A stretch of 64,000 nt of DNA from Xanthostigma xanthostigma (taxonomy: Eukaryota; Arthropoda; Insecta; Raphidioptera; Raphidiidae). Both the position numbers and the translations under genes were made by a program. The stretch spans positions 21,036,001 through 21,100,000 of the forward strand of contig OY754469.1 in assembly GCA_963575645.1 (NCBI GenBank). The letters run 5' to 3'. Below the pieces are notes generated by a model that made no database searches, was not told the origin of the DNA, and saw only the letters and a program-made list of their open reading frames with translations. Each line of letters begins with the position of its first letter. Position 1 is the first letter of the stretch. Of the stretch, positions 12,346 through 24,229 are shown in pieces.

Positions 12346-12965
12346 CGCACCGTCATCTTGGGAAATAACCGAAAACACACTTTTGGGAGTTATCTACCAA
12401 TGTTATAAAAAAAATATTTTATACAAAAAAATTGTCAAACTTTTCTACATCTTTTTTGTAAAGCTTACCGTTATCTACTGTTAAACTTACCTAAACACTT
12501 TTTACAGCTTTGGATTTGAGCGTTTAATATACTGTATATAATATAATATATATTAAATTCTCCGATAGGAATTATAAACCTCCGTTGAGCTACCTAACTG
12601 AGTAGAAAATTTTGAAAAATCTGGAAGCAGCTACCCTACGAAGCAATTATTTCAAGATTTTCAAAGGGTTCCAAATTTTCCTAAATTTTCTACTCAGTCA
12701 GATAGGCCATGGATAGGTCTATGATCCATATAGGGGAATTTAACACTCTCCTTACTAGAGCATATCGAGTTCATACCCAAAATTTAAAGCGGTGCTAAAT
12801 AATTTGAGCACTGGATATTTTTACAATAAAAAATATGTAGGTAGATACTTTTATGGCACACCTATATTTTTTGTTTGAAATAATTTTTTATAACATTGGT
12901 AGTTTCGAGATAACTGCCAAATGTGTATTTTCGGCCGCCATTTTTCAATATGGCGGTGCATGTGG
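12346..12965. mobile_element. Inverted-repeat element with an inner hairpin
   Basis: The left end (GCACCGTCATCTTGGG through GGGAGTTATCTACCAATGTTATA, 12346-12412) is the reverse complement of the right end (about 12890-12965, which includes ATGGCGGTGC). Between them lies a second inverted repeat, 12585-12712. The 72-codon frame at 12266-12484 runs into the left arm and is not taken as a gene. Confidence 0.55.
12585..12712. repeat. Hairpin (inverted repeat, ~38-bp arms)
   Basis: CTAACTGAGTAGAAAATTTT pairs with a region containing AAATTTTCTACTCAGTCAGA. The arms are separated by about 40 bp, and the hairpin lies inside the element at 12346-12965. Confidence 0.7.
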
Positions 12966-12969
12966 CAAC

Positions 12970-14285
12970 GCAGAATATTAATTGGTACGTCAAACTTTTG
13001 CTAAGTTTCGACTTTTCTCAAACATTTCACGAAATCACATTTTAAGAATAATTTTCATTTTGAGCGGAAATATATTTTAATAGCAGTAAACTCCTCTATA
13101 ATATTTTTTTTTAATTCTAGAAAAGTTGTTTTTAATAAATTAAATGCATTTTTACATATCTCTGTTTTAATTGTAAAGCCCAAGGATATATAAACTACTA
13201 AAACCAGAGTTCAGCGTTTCGTGTGTGGCATAGCTAATTTTTTAATGATAATAAACGCTGTTTAGTGTTTTTTATGGGCAATAAAGTCTGAATTAACGTA
13301 GACTAATTGCAGACATAATGTTACATTATTTACCTGAAAAAGAGAAATGTGACGTGTCATCAAAAACATAACGTTAAATTTAGAATTGCAAACGTTTCAC
13401 ACGAAAATACAAATTACGTTTTGTTGAAATTTTAAAAAGAAAATATATTCGCCGTCGTACAAAACAATTTTTTTTTGTGTGATTTTGATACAACTATAAG
13501 ATTAGTATTTTTTTCGTACAATATTTATAATCAAAAAAAATATCGTATATTATTATTATTCAAGTGCAGATGAAAGAACGAACGGACAACTGAGTCTCAT
13601 AATTTTAAAGATCCCGTTTTTACCGTTTTGGTACGGAACTCTACTATATTTTTATATATTAGCGCAAAAAGTATACAAAAACGACAGAGAAAATGATGTT
13701 CCTTGAAAATATTTTTAGTTACAGTTATGTAAAAATTTAAATTTACTTACAATTTAAATGTAGAAAATTATAACGGCTTTGGAGTCATAATAGGGTACCT
13801 ATATGTACCTACAATTTTTGAAAATATTTAAAATCAATTAATTTCATATTAATAGTTATCGACCACATGAAATCATTCATCAAAACAAAAAAATAAATAT
13901 TCTTTTTGGGCAAGATATTTTGATTTTTCAAACGCGCCATTTGACGCGAGATTTTTGTGACGTCATAGGCCATGTTAACAATTTTACTTAAATAAATTTG
14001 TATTGAAGAAGAGACAATTATGACAACTATAGCGACCATACGACGTTTACGTAGTTTTTGACGTCACACTACGGTCTAATCAATAGCATTGCGTTTCGAT
14101 ATTTTTATATTTCGCGCGTATTTACTGCATTTTTGTTTAATTAATATTTATTATTTAGCAAAAATGTATAAATGAAAAGAAAAATGACTACATTTAAACA
14201 AATTCTGACGTCATTATGTTAACTTGCAATTTGCAATCTTAGATTCATTTCAAACTTATTTAATATTTATTTAAATATGTATGAT
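12970..14285. other. AT-rich stretch, nothing recognised
   Basis: No structural repeat is seen. The 76-codon minus-strand frame at 13809-14039 lacks support and has no recognisable motif. Confidence 0.45.
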
Positions 14286-14289
14286 TTAT

Positions 14290-14434
14290 GGTGCTATTCT
14301 GTATGATCAAAGTATGAATTTGGAGGGCTGTTAATTTTTTGTCATTTTCTAACAAATTTAGCATTAGATAAATTAAAGGGTGACAGAAATTTAACAGTGT
14401 TGTTAATTTTAACATTGGCCATACAGAATAGCCT
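14290..14434. mobile_element. MITE family A, ~145 bp (copy 1)
   Basis: Ends GGTGCTATTCTGTATGATCA and CATTGGCCATACAGAATAGCC are imperfect inverted repeats. Related copies are at 23399-23544, 36410-36551 and, degraded, 53180-53236. No coding capacity. Confidence 0.7.
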
Positions 14435-14601
14435 CATTAAATAGATAGATAGATATAGAACTTATTGCTTAACCTATTTAGGATACAACATGTCAATTAC
14501 AATCAATTTTACAATTAAAATTAACAAATTTAAATCAATTTTACAATACGAATCTTATAAATTAAGAACAATTATAAAAGGTCTTTAAAATAACTGTGTA
14601 G

Positions 14602-15051
14602 GCAGCGCTAGATTTACACTAGGAGCTAGTGCCCAGGGCGCCAAATTTTCAGGGGCGGCAAAATTCAGAGGCTGAGAAAAAAAAATTCTTCGCGTTGTCG
14701 GAAATGCTTTAAATAGTGTAATCGTGTTGGAAACATCTTCAAATTATAATAAATAAAATATATTTTGTCACTATTAAGAGTATGTTCAAAATTATAAACA
14801 TTGCAGTTTCATCCACAAAATTGTGAAAAAGTTTCAGTGATAAATGATTAATTAAGTGTAACAAACCGCATAATATATGAATTATATATGCTGCCACCTA
14901 TTTAAAATAAATTTTCTGCTATGAATGAGTCATTTTATTTATTTGAAAAATGTACCTATATATCAAAACTTTATTCATTTTTTGTAATATTTCGGTAATG
15001 AGGCGGCATTTTTACAGTGCCCAGGGGCGGCACTAAGGTAAATCCGGTGCC
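14602..15051. mobile_element. hAT-like non-autonomous element
   Basis: Subterminal inverted text is GCTAGATTTACACTAG on the left against the reverse complement of CTAAGGTAAATCCGG on the right, followed on both sides by a GTGCCCAGGGGCGGCA-type block. Flanks CTGTGTAG (14594-14601) and GTGTGTAG (15052-15059) match at 7 of 8 bases, as expected for a hAT target duplication. Length 450 bp, no transposase frame. Confidence 0.6.
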
Positions 15052-15275
15052 GTGTGTAGATATTAGTATTGAGATGCATTGAACACGAATTGTAAGTATA
15101 TGGAAAAGATCCTATTTAAGATCAAAAATTCTAGAAATCGTATTTTTGTAGCTGAATGTTATTTTTACACACAGTTTACTAAATATATAATCATCATCAT
15201 TTTCAATGTGGTCTTTTATTTTGTAAACATATTTTAGAAAAATGTGACTACATCGCTATAAGGGCCGCAAAAACA

Positions 15276-15449
15276 ATGCTTATACAAAAAGGACGACCTA
15301 CTCCTATGCGCGTCATAAAGATGTTAATGATAACGTTAAATAGAGAGGTTCAATCTATTCGCACGTCCGGGATTAAAAGCAGGGCTCATCCAAAATATAT
15401 CAGGGTTATCAGAGCTTTGTTATTATTCACTGCATATACAATCAGCTGA
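15276..15449 (+). CDS. Unplaced 57-codon ORF
   Basis: An ATG frame beginning MLIQKGRPTPMRVIKML and continuing basic to a TGA. The same frame is open upstream of the ATG to an ATATTTTAG acceptor-like site near 15237, so it could be an internal exon. It is positively charged with a hydrophobic C-terminal end (ALLLFTAY). I do not recognise it. Chance or an old repeat is as likely as a gene. Confidence 0.18.
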   Translation: MLIQKGRPTPMRVIKMLMITLNREVQSIRTSGIKSRAHPKYIRVIRALLLFTAYTIS

Positions 15450-15454
15450 AATAA

Positions 15455-17270
15455 TATACTGAGTGAGCAAGAACGAATCTCAATAATATCATGAAATGAA
15501 CAAAATGATTACAGAAAAACAAATTCTATTGGTGGAATTATAAAAAGTGAAAACGTTTCTGAATTCGGTTCCTAGAGAAATATGAGATGAATTATGCACA
15601 TCTGTTTCCAACATCCCTATGCACCGCGCGAACTGACCTAATTTCTACTCGTAATATTACTATGCAATAATTTTACCTGATGGAGCTATTTTGAGCATAA
15701 ATGTATGAACTGCTTTATTGTTTGTTTTTTATTTCAACGTTTACATTAATTATTTCAGAGATTTATTTACGAGTTCAACTTTAAAGGCTTGTAGATTTAA
15801 AAGAAAAAATGGATAAGGCAAAATACAAAGTTTCTTTTGATTACATAAGCTTTTTAATTAGTTTGTTTATTTATAATCATGCCATATCGACTAATTCATT
15901 GAAATAAGATTTTCAGGATATAGCTGTTGCATCATTATTTTAAAAAAAATTATTGATTTCTAATATCTCTGAACCGAATTGGTTGTTTCATTAGGGTTTC
16001 AATATTTTTAACCGATTTACTGCATATTTTGATCGTTTAAAGAACACCTTCTGTTAAGTAGGTTTATCTACAAAATGTCAAACAGAATATAAAATTTATA
16101 TTTATGATGAGCGCGCCATGTATATAAAGCGTTCTATTTATTTTTGGGGACTGTCAAACAGTTTAGCATACAGAATGCACATAATAATATGGCAGTAGCG
16201 TAGCTACTTGACTGAGGGTCCCGATGAAACATAACTTTGGACCTCTTAAAAATTATTGAACAGAAACTCAAGTTTGAGGAAATTTATACAATTTTCAGTA
16301 GTGTTCTACGTATGCAGTTGTAATGCATTCTAAAAAAGAAAAAAAAATGGCGGATGTTTGAAAAAAAAACGTGAAAATCGGTCTATTTTCCCACTATTTT
16401 TTTCTTGCTAAAAGATTATATTTTCATTTTTTGGCCAAATTGACGTGAATTACAAAATAATCAATAAACAAAACGCGCCAAGACTTATTAAAATCGGTTT
16501 AGTAGTTCTGGAGATCAACTGTCGGACATTTGAAAAAAAGTAGTTTTGAGAAAAATGCGTTTCAAGTTTTTTCTCATATATTTTATCAAATATTTAAAAA
16601 AAAAATCAAGTTTCATCGCTTACGATGAGTTAATTTGTTTTCCCGGGACCATATAACAGTAGACCAGTGTCAGTAAAGGCCTCCTCCTCCTTTTGTTGGA
16701 TGTAAACTAAAAATCGGTATTTTGGAGAGAAGCTGATACCTGCGTGAACAATTGTGTACAGCTGAGAGCACGCGCACACTTTGAGTCATTGTTCTGTACT
16801 GTTAGAACTCGAATTTTTTTAAAATATATTTAGGATTTGATTTTCAAAAATCTAAGAAATTAAAAACTGAAAAAAAAAAATAAATATATTTTTTCGGAAA
16901 TTCTAAAATGGACAAGTATCTTAAATGTTCCCCCAGTTCTCCATTCGCAACAACCTTGCAGTATAGAGAAGGTTTGTCAAATTATATGATAAGAAAGTGC
17001 TTTTCACTTTTAAATGCTACATAAATGAAATTTTTTTATAAATTATGGAACGAAACAAAATACGGTTTAAAAAACACTTCGGAGCATATTTGTGCGTTAG
17101 TTATAAAATAAATGTCGGTTTTGAAAATTACGATAGATGATAAATTAATTAAGAACAAAGTTCTAAAATGCGATGCATAATATCTTTTCAAACATTCTGT
17201 ACAACACAGATAATATATATGCCAGTAGAGCTTGTGTGTGAGGACAGAATTCCGTTAGGTTCCAAACAGT
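15455..17270. other. AT-rich stretch with low-complexity repeat text
   Basis: 16330-16620 has wording such as TAAAATCGGTTTAGTAGTTCTGG, typical of old insect repeat families, but no clear partner exists in the window. Nothing else is recognised. Confidence 0.4.
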
Positions 17271-17279
17271 CTGGAGCTT

Positions 17280-17600
17280 AGGATAGGTACATCGATTTCG
17301 TAAGCTTAGACGGCAGCTCCAAAAACGACACCCACCCCCCAAAACTCTGACACTAGTGTGTTCAAAGCGTTCTGACCCAGCTGTGTCTTCCGGCAGTCAC
17401 ATGACCGACGCGGGAGGTGTGGTCTCGCGAACCAAACGAACCAATGAGAAGCGGAATGTACAATCCAAATATCCTGCATTGCAGAGTACCCTAACCCCAA
17501 AGCATGATACCGGTTTGGGTACCGGCAGTTGAACATTGACACTCGGTTCAATCGGACGAAGTTCTTTGTTTTAACGACGACACGATACTTCAACTCAGAT
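17280..17600. promoter_or_regulatory. GC-richer island with CCAAT motifs, possible promoter
   Basis: This ~320-bp patch is clearly less AT-rich than its surroundings and contains several CpGs, a CCAAT box (GAACCAATGAG) and an inverted one (AGATTGGGG). The 114-codon minus-strand frame across it (17306-17650) has no recognisable domain and is probably a by-product of composition. A candidate first exon lies ~700 bp downstream at 18312. A link between them is inference. Confidence 0.25.
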
Positions 17601-18311
17601 TGGGGAACTTTTAAAAAGACATTCAAAAACTTTGTAGTGAAAAAGGACATTTAAAATATAGCTATTGCTTGTACAATCCATTGATAAATGTGACTTCTAG
17701 TATGTAGAAAAATATTTTCAAAATTTTTAGCTACGATTTATTTTAGTGAAAAAACACTGGTTAATTTGGCACTAAAATGTTATTTTAATAGTGAAGAAAT
17801 TAGATAATTTTAAAATTCATTGCTGTTAATAATTCACATTTTAAAAGCGCCTGTATTACCTGTCACGTTAGAATTTCAATACAAAAATAGAAAATTAAAA
17901 CTCATCAAAAGGCTGTACTGTTATATTATTTAATTGATGGAAATAAAAATAATACATGTTTTGCAAATTATATAGAAAAAGCTCTAAATTTCATTTTTAA
18001 TTAAAAAAACTAAAACTATCACGCTATAAACACAATCAAAAAGCTGCATTGCACTCAAAGCTCAAAAATATTAAAATATATCAAAAACTATAAAATATGT
18101 TTAAAGTATAATATGCTCAAACTATATAAAAAAATGTTAATGTTTGAAAAATTCTATCGAAATAAGAAAACTACTATTCCAAAAATATCTACTCTACCAA
18201 AAAAATATCATGATTAGTTTAACGCAAAGCAAAAATTAGATTATCTTTTAATTTCAAATAAAAAACAAATCGAAAATGTTTGTCACGTGATATTAAAACA
18301 AAACAACAACG

Positions 18312-18344
18312 ATGACAACGGAAAACAACGTCAGTCCTAACTTG
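18312..18344 (+). CDS. Candidate first coding exon (11 codons)
   Basis: An ATG frame MTTENNVSPNL ends exactly at CTTG|GTAAGT, a consensus splice donor, in phase 0. Immediately upstream is TCACGTGA, an E-box palindrome, then an A- and C-rich leader typical of an insect 5' UTR. No gene can be named from 11 residues, and no partner exon was found. The GC-richer island at 17280-17600 could supply a promoter. Confidence 0.3.
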
Positions 18345-18359
18345 GTAAGTTAATTTTTA

Positions 18360-19130
18360 TTTACTCGCTATGTATAAAAATGTAGACACTGCGCTGTAAA
18401 ACAAAACTAGATTTTACATGGTGTCTTTTTAATAAACCTTACAATCCCAACTAGTTATCCTTTAATTAAGTTACGACAATATAACATTTATTTCGTTAGA
18501 AATCTGCAGTATACAAATGTGGTAAAATTTTGGTCTCCATCAAAATTTCTCAACATACAGGTTGTTCGTAGCCTTATACTTTAACACTAAAGTTTCCTCT
18601 TAATGCTAAAAATATTTGAAGTCACAATAACGTAATTTAAATTTAAAAAAAATAACATTTATCAACCATTTGTATTATTAAATTTTATCAAAGATAAATT
18701 GATCTTGGATAAACATAGACTGAATAATTATGTGTTTATTATTTCCATTGGTTTATATAAGCACGGGTTTAATTAATGATAGTAATTTTCTATATAATTA
18801 ATAATAAAGATTTTGTTAATTAAACAATCACTATTTTTTCTGATATCAACACATTAAACGTGTGTTGAATGATAATTCTAAGCGAAACTCACATTCAGAT
18901 TTAAGTTTGTTTTCGAGAATTATTGCGACTTCACAATAATTTCTTGTAATTTTAAACAATTTACAATCAGTTCATTAAAATGTTACTTTTTTTAGGCTAA
19001 CCTTGCATTTTGAGTAGGACAATGTTTTTATCATCATGTAGAGGGGGGCCTGTGTAAGTTTAAAATTGAGTTGACAGGGTCGGCGGCCACCCCATTTGAC
19101 CGCCATCTTAAAAAAAGGTGCTAACGATAT
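18360..19130. other. AT-rich stretch, nothing recognised
   Basis: No repeats or coding signs apart from a GGCGGCCACC patch near 19080-19110. Confidence 0.5.
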
Positions 19131-19138
19131 CTCCGTAA

Positions 19139-19843
19139 TGGCCCCCATACACCTCGTTCTTTTTTGGCAGTTTTAACCGCCGGGTAAAACTGTACGGTTA
19201 AACACGAACAACGGCCATCCCCATACACCTCGTTCTTTTATGGCAGTTTTAACCGCACTGGTAAAACTGTACGGTTAATTTAAACACAGAGGCGTAGTTT
19301 CGTAATTCGTTCAGTTTTTCTGAAGTCGTGGCATCATTAATACGATCTGCTTTGATGGAAAATACAATAATATTGATATTATTTTATGTTTAATAAACAT
19401 TAATAAACAATATAATGCAAAAATAATTAATAAAATTGATTGATATTAGTCTAAATTAGAGTGTTTTATTTGACACCATTATTTTTTCCTCTAAATTAAT
19501 CAATATGTTTATAGCAATTTTCATTTATTTTTGTCAAAATTGCTTAGCACTAAAACGGTTAAAATATAAATCAATACTCAAACTAATTACAATCATTTAA
19601 TTAATATGACTTATTTGCTGTACGTCGCACCACTGAATAAACACGTCGATTCTATCGGAAAGCGCCACACATTACGATTTAAAACGACAACCAGCAAACA
19701 CGTCGTGTTTAAAATCAAGCTTCGGCAGATAAAAAAACTGCCGTGTTTCATCGACAGTTTTTGCCCATACACTTCGGTTTTGACCGACGTGTTTTATCGT
19801 GACGATGAAAACTGCCAAAAAAGAACGAGGTGTATGGGGGCCT
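19139..19843. mobile_element. PIF/Harbinger-like non-autonomous element, 705 bp
   Basis: Termini GGCCCCCATACACCTCGTTC... at 19140 and the reverse complement ending at 19842 match perfectly for about 36 bp. TAA lies at both flanks (19136-19138 and 19844-19846), as for Harbinger 3-bp duplications. The terminus is repeated internally: CCCCATACACCTCGTTCTTT recurs at about 19219, and CAGTTTTTGCCCATACACTTCGG near 19757 is a further diverged copy. The 110-codon frame at 19606-19938 runs out of the element and is not a gene. Confidence 0.75.
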
Positions 19844-20036
19844 TAACAGTAAATTTTATAAATGAATCGATAAGAGGTTTTTTGTTTAGAATCGAATTAT
19901 CGACAACTTTATCAGATAAACGTTTTGTCGTAAATTGAATAATTAAAATATTATGTAATAAAGAAGATAGAAATCTGTCACAGAATTGTTTGCACGAGAA
20001 CTTTCGACAGACTAATCGATTTAAGTGATCCATATT

Positions 20037-20443
20037 TTGGAATCCATGACCGAAAAATGTTCATTTAAAATGGGCCTATTCGGGCCAATGTATTGGTGGT
20101 TTATAGGGATTTATAAATATATTTTATAGAGTCAAAAATTACCGAAAAAAATTCTTAGAATCGTTTTGAAATTTAAATTTAAGCCTTTAGTCAAAATTAA
20201 AAGGCACTGCTAAAATTTAAATAATATCAGGCCCATAGGATCGGATTTACAAAGATGAATGTTGATTTACTACTGAATGGTGTGTGTCATTTGGTGCAGA
20301 TGTTTTAAATTGTTTAAATTTCAGTTTTAAAACGATTCTGAGAATTTCTCCAATATTTTTGGGGCCAAAAATATTTTTTATCACCCTTAAAATATCCTGA
20401 TTAGGTCCGTTTAAAATAGGCTGCGTTAGGTGATGGATTCCAA
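20037..20443. mobile_element. Foldback MITE, 407 bp
   Basis: TTGGAATCCATGACC at the left is matched by GGTGATGGATTCCAA at the right with one mismatch. Inside, AGAATCGTTTTGAAATTT pairs with a region containing TTTTAAAACGATTCTGAG, so the arms pair in two blocks. No coding capacity. Confidence 0.6.
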
Positions 20444-20444
20444 T

Positions 20445-20795
20445 CTTTGAACCAAATATCGTTAAAATCGATTAAAGTCGAGAGTTATTGTACTAAAAAT
20501 GTTGTGACAAAATTCTACTGACTTTATTATATATAGCTTTTCAATTATTCAAGTTACGAGAAAACGTTTAGTTGTAGAGAATTTGATTCTAAGCAAGCTA
20601 TCCATTTACAATTTATTTGTAAAATGCACCGTTGGTAAAAAATCAGATGACAAAATAGGGTGGCCACCGATCCCGAAAACTTGGTTTTAAACAGCCCTCC
20701 ATACACAACGAACAAAAACCTTGTCCAACCCAAAACCAAGGTCAAATGTAACATTTCCAATTAGCTGTTAACAAAATAAAATAAGACAACTTGAT
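20445..20795. other. Stretch with no supported feature
   Basis: A GC-richer patch at 20650-20740 contains CCATACACAACGAAC, faintly like the Harbinger-like terminus nearby. No gene is seen. Confidence 0.35.
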
Positions 20796-20798
20796 ATT

Positions 20799-21057
20799 GT
20801 AATATGATAAAAGTATACGGGATACAAGGCTAAAATATTAAAACAATTTATATTCACTAGAACATTATATATTGGTCAACGTTTCGGCAATATTTCTTGT
20901 CTTCTTCAGGACCTTAAAAATTGACTTTTCACTAAAGATTTTTAAGGTTCTTAAGAAACCAAGAAATATTGCCGAAACGTTGACCAATAAATGTTCTAGT
21001 TAATAAAAATTGTTTTAATATTTTTGCCTTGTATCCCATATAGTTTTATCATGTAAC
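20799..21057. mobile_element. Penelope-type foldback with hammerhead-like boxes
   Basis: A near-perfect palindrome with ~115-bp arms: GGGATACAAGG...GGTCAACGTTTCGGCAA is mirrored by TTGCCGAAACGTTGACC...CCTTGTATCCC. The left arm on the minus strand reads CTGAAGA...GCCGAAACGTTG, which resembles the CUGANGA and GAAAC boxes of the hammerhead motif carried by Penelope-like elements. The loop is ~15 bp. This is probably an inverted pair of terminal repeats. Confidence 0.6.
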
Positions 21058-21059
21058 AT

Positions 21060-22640
21060 TTCAATGAACTAAAAATACATACCTACATCTTTAAAAATAT
21101 AACAAAGGTTAGATATAGTTACAATTCCTTGAAAATGAGAAACCTGTGTTTATTATCAACATTCTCCAGGTTTTATTTTGTGTAATAGTTAACACAGTTT
21201 GAAAGCCACGGTTTAAAATCTAGATATCGTTAGGCGAGACTTCCGCAAGCCGGCACAATTTCTTATATTTTATGACCTCATGAACCCTGCATTAAACTAA
21301 TAAGGAAATATTATGACTTTAGCATTTTCAGTTGATTATTATCCGAATAAGAAAGCCGAGATCGTTTTAATTCAAATAAAACTTAAAACCTTTTCTCATG
21401 CAAACATTTAATCTGGAATTTGTAATTAATCAAATTTTAAGGGAGGAAATATTTTTTAAATAAATTTGATTTTTAATGTCGCAAAGAAATGAATGATTAT
21501 ACAATCATTTCCACACTTTCTACTTCCATATTGCGCAAGGAAACGGAAAACTATGAAAGTTCTTTTCCTCATGACAGCTGTGCGTGCGTGTCTTTGGAAT
21601 TTTGTTTCGTTACAATTTCATTTGACTTGAACGACCTTTTTTTAAATAATTGTCTCAGTAAGGACTCCAGGTACATTGATTCTGCTGCAATCGGATTAGT
21701 GGTTTTGGAAACACAGTGAAATTCGAACTCCAAAAATTCGAAATTATGTATCTTTGGAATTGGCTATTTACCTACTGGTCTTTATTTAATACCCATATTG
21801 TTATAATAACAATTTGTTTTATTCCTATTCTCTTTTCTGATTCGCAAATGGCATATTTAAATAACCCTTCGTCGTTGCCACAATTGAGACGAATTTAACG
21901 ACACCTCATATGTTAAATTCCATCAAATCGTTGAGGCTACAGACTTAAAAAAGCGTATATAAAATATACTGCATACACTCGAAAAACATTACCCTCCTTC
22001 TGGAGCAGTCGGGTAAAAAGACTATATTTAACACCGATAAATACGCATTCTCAAGCACCTATATTGAAAATAAAAAAATGCAAATTTCACCCTATAACTA
22101 AATTTTGCCCTGTCATCTAGTTGTCGCCTTCAACAAAAGCCATGTTTAATCTATCGCACACAAACGTAACTTCCTCTCATAAAACGTCGTCCCATAAAAA
22201 TGTCGCGCCAATTACACGGTTTTACTTCTAACCAAACGCGCCTTTAGTGTTTCACATCAAAAAACATACGCTCGGCTAGAGGTACCTATATTACTTTTTC
22301 AGATTATACAGGAAACAAGCCTCAAGGTCGCAGTCGTGTAATAATTTAATATAAATAACCGCTATATTTAACAGCACAGCTTTATTGATCTAAAAACATA
22401 GCAGAGAACCATAAAATTATTTAGTCAATAAATAGTAAAACTATTTTATAGTGTGTACACAACATGATATGTGCACGAAATATAGGTACATCAGACAATT
22501 ACAGGCGGGCTACCAATTATTATTATTTATTTTAATTCTGAAACGTTTTGGAATTTCTTTCTTGGTCTGTATAGCACTGATGCTGATTTTTGATAAGTTT
22601 TTCAAATTTTGTTCATTATTTTTTTTACTACTAGCTCGTG
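21060..22640. other. AT-rich stretch, no supported gene
   Basis: Frames at 21489-21719 and 21716-21898 have no motif. 22120-22280 is slightly GC-richer, with a TGTCGCGCCAATT patch (E2F-like and CCAAT-like), but nothing firm. Confidence 0.35.
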
Positions 22641-22651
22641 GGTCACCAAGT

Positions 22652-22822
22652 CAGTGGCGTCACTTGGAAAAGCGGAGGGGAGGGTGAAACTATTTTGGTT
22701 TGCACTTTTAAAATTTTTAAAAAAGTTTGTTTACTTTTTGTTCTACAATATTTACTTTTACAAGGGAAGAGCAAAAAATTGATACAAATTGGGTGAATTA
22801 GCGCTTCAAGTGACACCAAACA
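22652..22822. mobile_element. Degraded hAT-like remnant
   Basis: CAGTGGCGTCACTTGG at the left resembles the reverse complement of GCTTCAAGTGACACC at the right, and CAGTGGCG is a common hAT-style terminus. No clean target duplication was found. Confidence 0.3.
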
Positions 22823-22933
22823 GTCGCCCCTGTAGAGACTGATTTTTTGAATTAGATATAATAATATATACCTATACTTACATAATGTTTTTAATATTTT
22901 TTATTGTCTGTTCTTTCTTTTATGATACAAAAA

Positions 22934-22961
22934 ATCTATCTATATATATATATATATATAA
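22934..22961 (+). repeat. Microsatellite (TA)n
   Basis: About eleven TA units at the start of the Helitron-like element. Confidence 0.9.
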
Positions 22962-23240
22962 AATTCCCGTGTCACAATGATGGCCGCGCTAATCTCTGAA
23001 ACTACTGAACAGATTTTAATGAAAAATGTGTCTTACTTGGTGCAACTTAGGCTATAGGATAGTTTTTATTAAATATTTTGTGTGTGACGGTGTTTTGTAA
23101 AAATAAACTGTTTTAGTAACATGTTACGACATCTGATAGAATTTATTCAAAGCTATTAGTTCAGACGCCGGGCCGCAAACGAAATACATTTAGCAAAATT
23201 ATGTCTATCTCATCCAGGTGAAACCGGGACGGACCGCTAG
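22935..23240 (+). mobile_element. Helitron-like non-autonomous element (copy 1)
   Basis: Starts TC after A with a (TA)n run, then CCCGTGTCACAATG. It ends GGGACGGACCGCTAG before T, the CTRR-T form of Helitron 3' ends. It is colinear with 57092-57459: ATAGTTTTTATTAAATATT, TGACGGTGTTTTGT, TTTAGTAACATG and GTTCAGACG in order. No Rep/helicase sequence. Confidence 0.55.
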
Positions 23241-23398
23241 TAAGTTTATAAAAATCAACGCGGTGGCCATTTAAAAAGCTTGCGTGGGTCAATATCTGAC
23301 ACGCGGGTCGTAGGTTCATCATCACTGGTCAATAGATTAGTCGCTACACTGCAGTATTTTAAAAATTAAAATGCTTTTACAGTGCTATTAAAAACACA

Positions 23399-23544
23399 GG
23401 TGCTATTTTGTAGAGTAAATGTTAAAAATTAAACTGATGCTAAATTTTTGTCACTTTGTAACTACTTAGACATTACATAATGTGAAGTGAGAAAGAAATT
23501 TTGTAGCGGTGTAAATTCTAGCATTAACCCTACAGAATAGCACC
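23399..23544. mobile_element. MITE family A (copy 2)
   Basis: GGTGCTATTTTGTAGAG and ...ACCCTACAGAATAGCACC form the inverted ends. Size and termini match the copies at 14290 and 36410. Confidence 0.7.
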
Positions 23545-23788
23545 TTGAATAGAAATGCTCCAAAATTAATTTTTGACGTAGGACTGCGCCTAAATAAGTC
23601 CCGTTCAATTTTTATTTAAAAAATTTCATGTGCATTTGTTAGTTTAGTAAGGTAAGAAAAGACAAGTATTACAGTTTCTTATAAAGGGTTTTCCAATAAG
23701 AGGTGTTATTTTGATATTCAAAGGAAATTGCCATTTTTTGGAATAAATGATCGGATGTTTATTTCATTATAAAGAGGAAGGTATGCCG

Positions 23789-24229
23789 TTAATAATGGAA
23801 AATAACATAAGCCAAATGACCACCACGACTACGCCTACAGGACCATATCCTTTTCATGAAATTTTCCATAACCAAATCGCAAAGTGGCTGCCCTATGTCC
23901 TTGATAGCCTCACGAATTCCATCTTTGACGTCTTGAATCGACGCTGGACTGTTGGCGTAGACCTTCTCTTTCACGTGGCCCCAAAGGAAGAAGTCGCAAG
24001 GTGTTAAATCACAAGATCTCGGTGGCCAATTGTGATCACCTCTTCGAGAGATAACACGGTCCGGAAACTTTTCCCGTAAAAGATCAATGGTTTCGTTGCT
24101 TGTGTGGCACGTAGCGCCATCTTGTTGAAAGTAAACGTTGTCCAGATCAATACCATCCAATTCCGGCCATAAAAAATCATTAATCATCTCTCGATAGCGC
24201 AATCTATTCACCTGGGATTTCTTTATCAC
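23789..24229 (-). pseudogene. Mariner transposase, C-terminal catalytic part
   Basis: Carries the second catalytic Asp in VYFQQDGATCHTS and the third in DLTPCDFFLWG, with 41 residues between them. That fits the DD41D clade (rosa-type mariner) better than DD34D. WGHVKEKVYAN and the downstream helices are typical of the family. The open frame begins at GTG, not ATG, and overlaps the N-terminal frame by 26 bp in another phase, which marks the deletion junction. The first catalytic Asp is absent. After NFMKRIW the residues probably belong to the family's normal C-terminal tail. Confidence 0.85.

Noticed and set aside
12266-12484. 72-codon frame with a hydrophobic N-terminus, possible signal-anchor protein
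   Set aside because: More than half of it lies in the arm of an inverted-repeat element also found at 12890-12965.
17306-17650. 114-codon minus frame, the second-longest in the window
   Set aside because: No recognisable domain or splice context. The GC-richer composition alone lowers stop frequency there.
21489-21719. 76-codon frame, and an inner MKVLFLMTAVRA leader-like start
   Set aside because: No splice donor or domain follows the leader, and the larger frame has no motif.
23747-24007. 86-codon plus frame over the mariner element
   Set aside because: It is antisense to the clear transposase frame on the minus strand.
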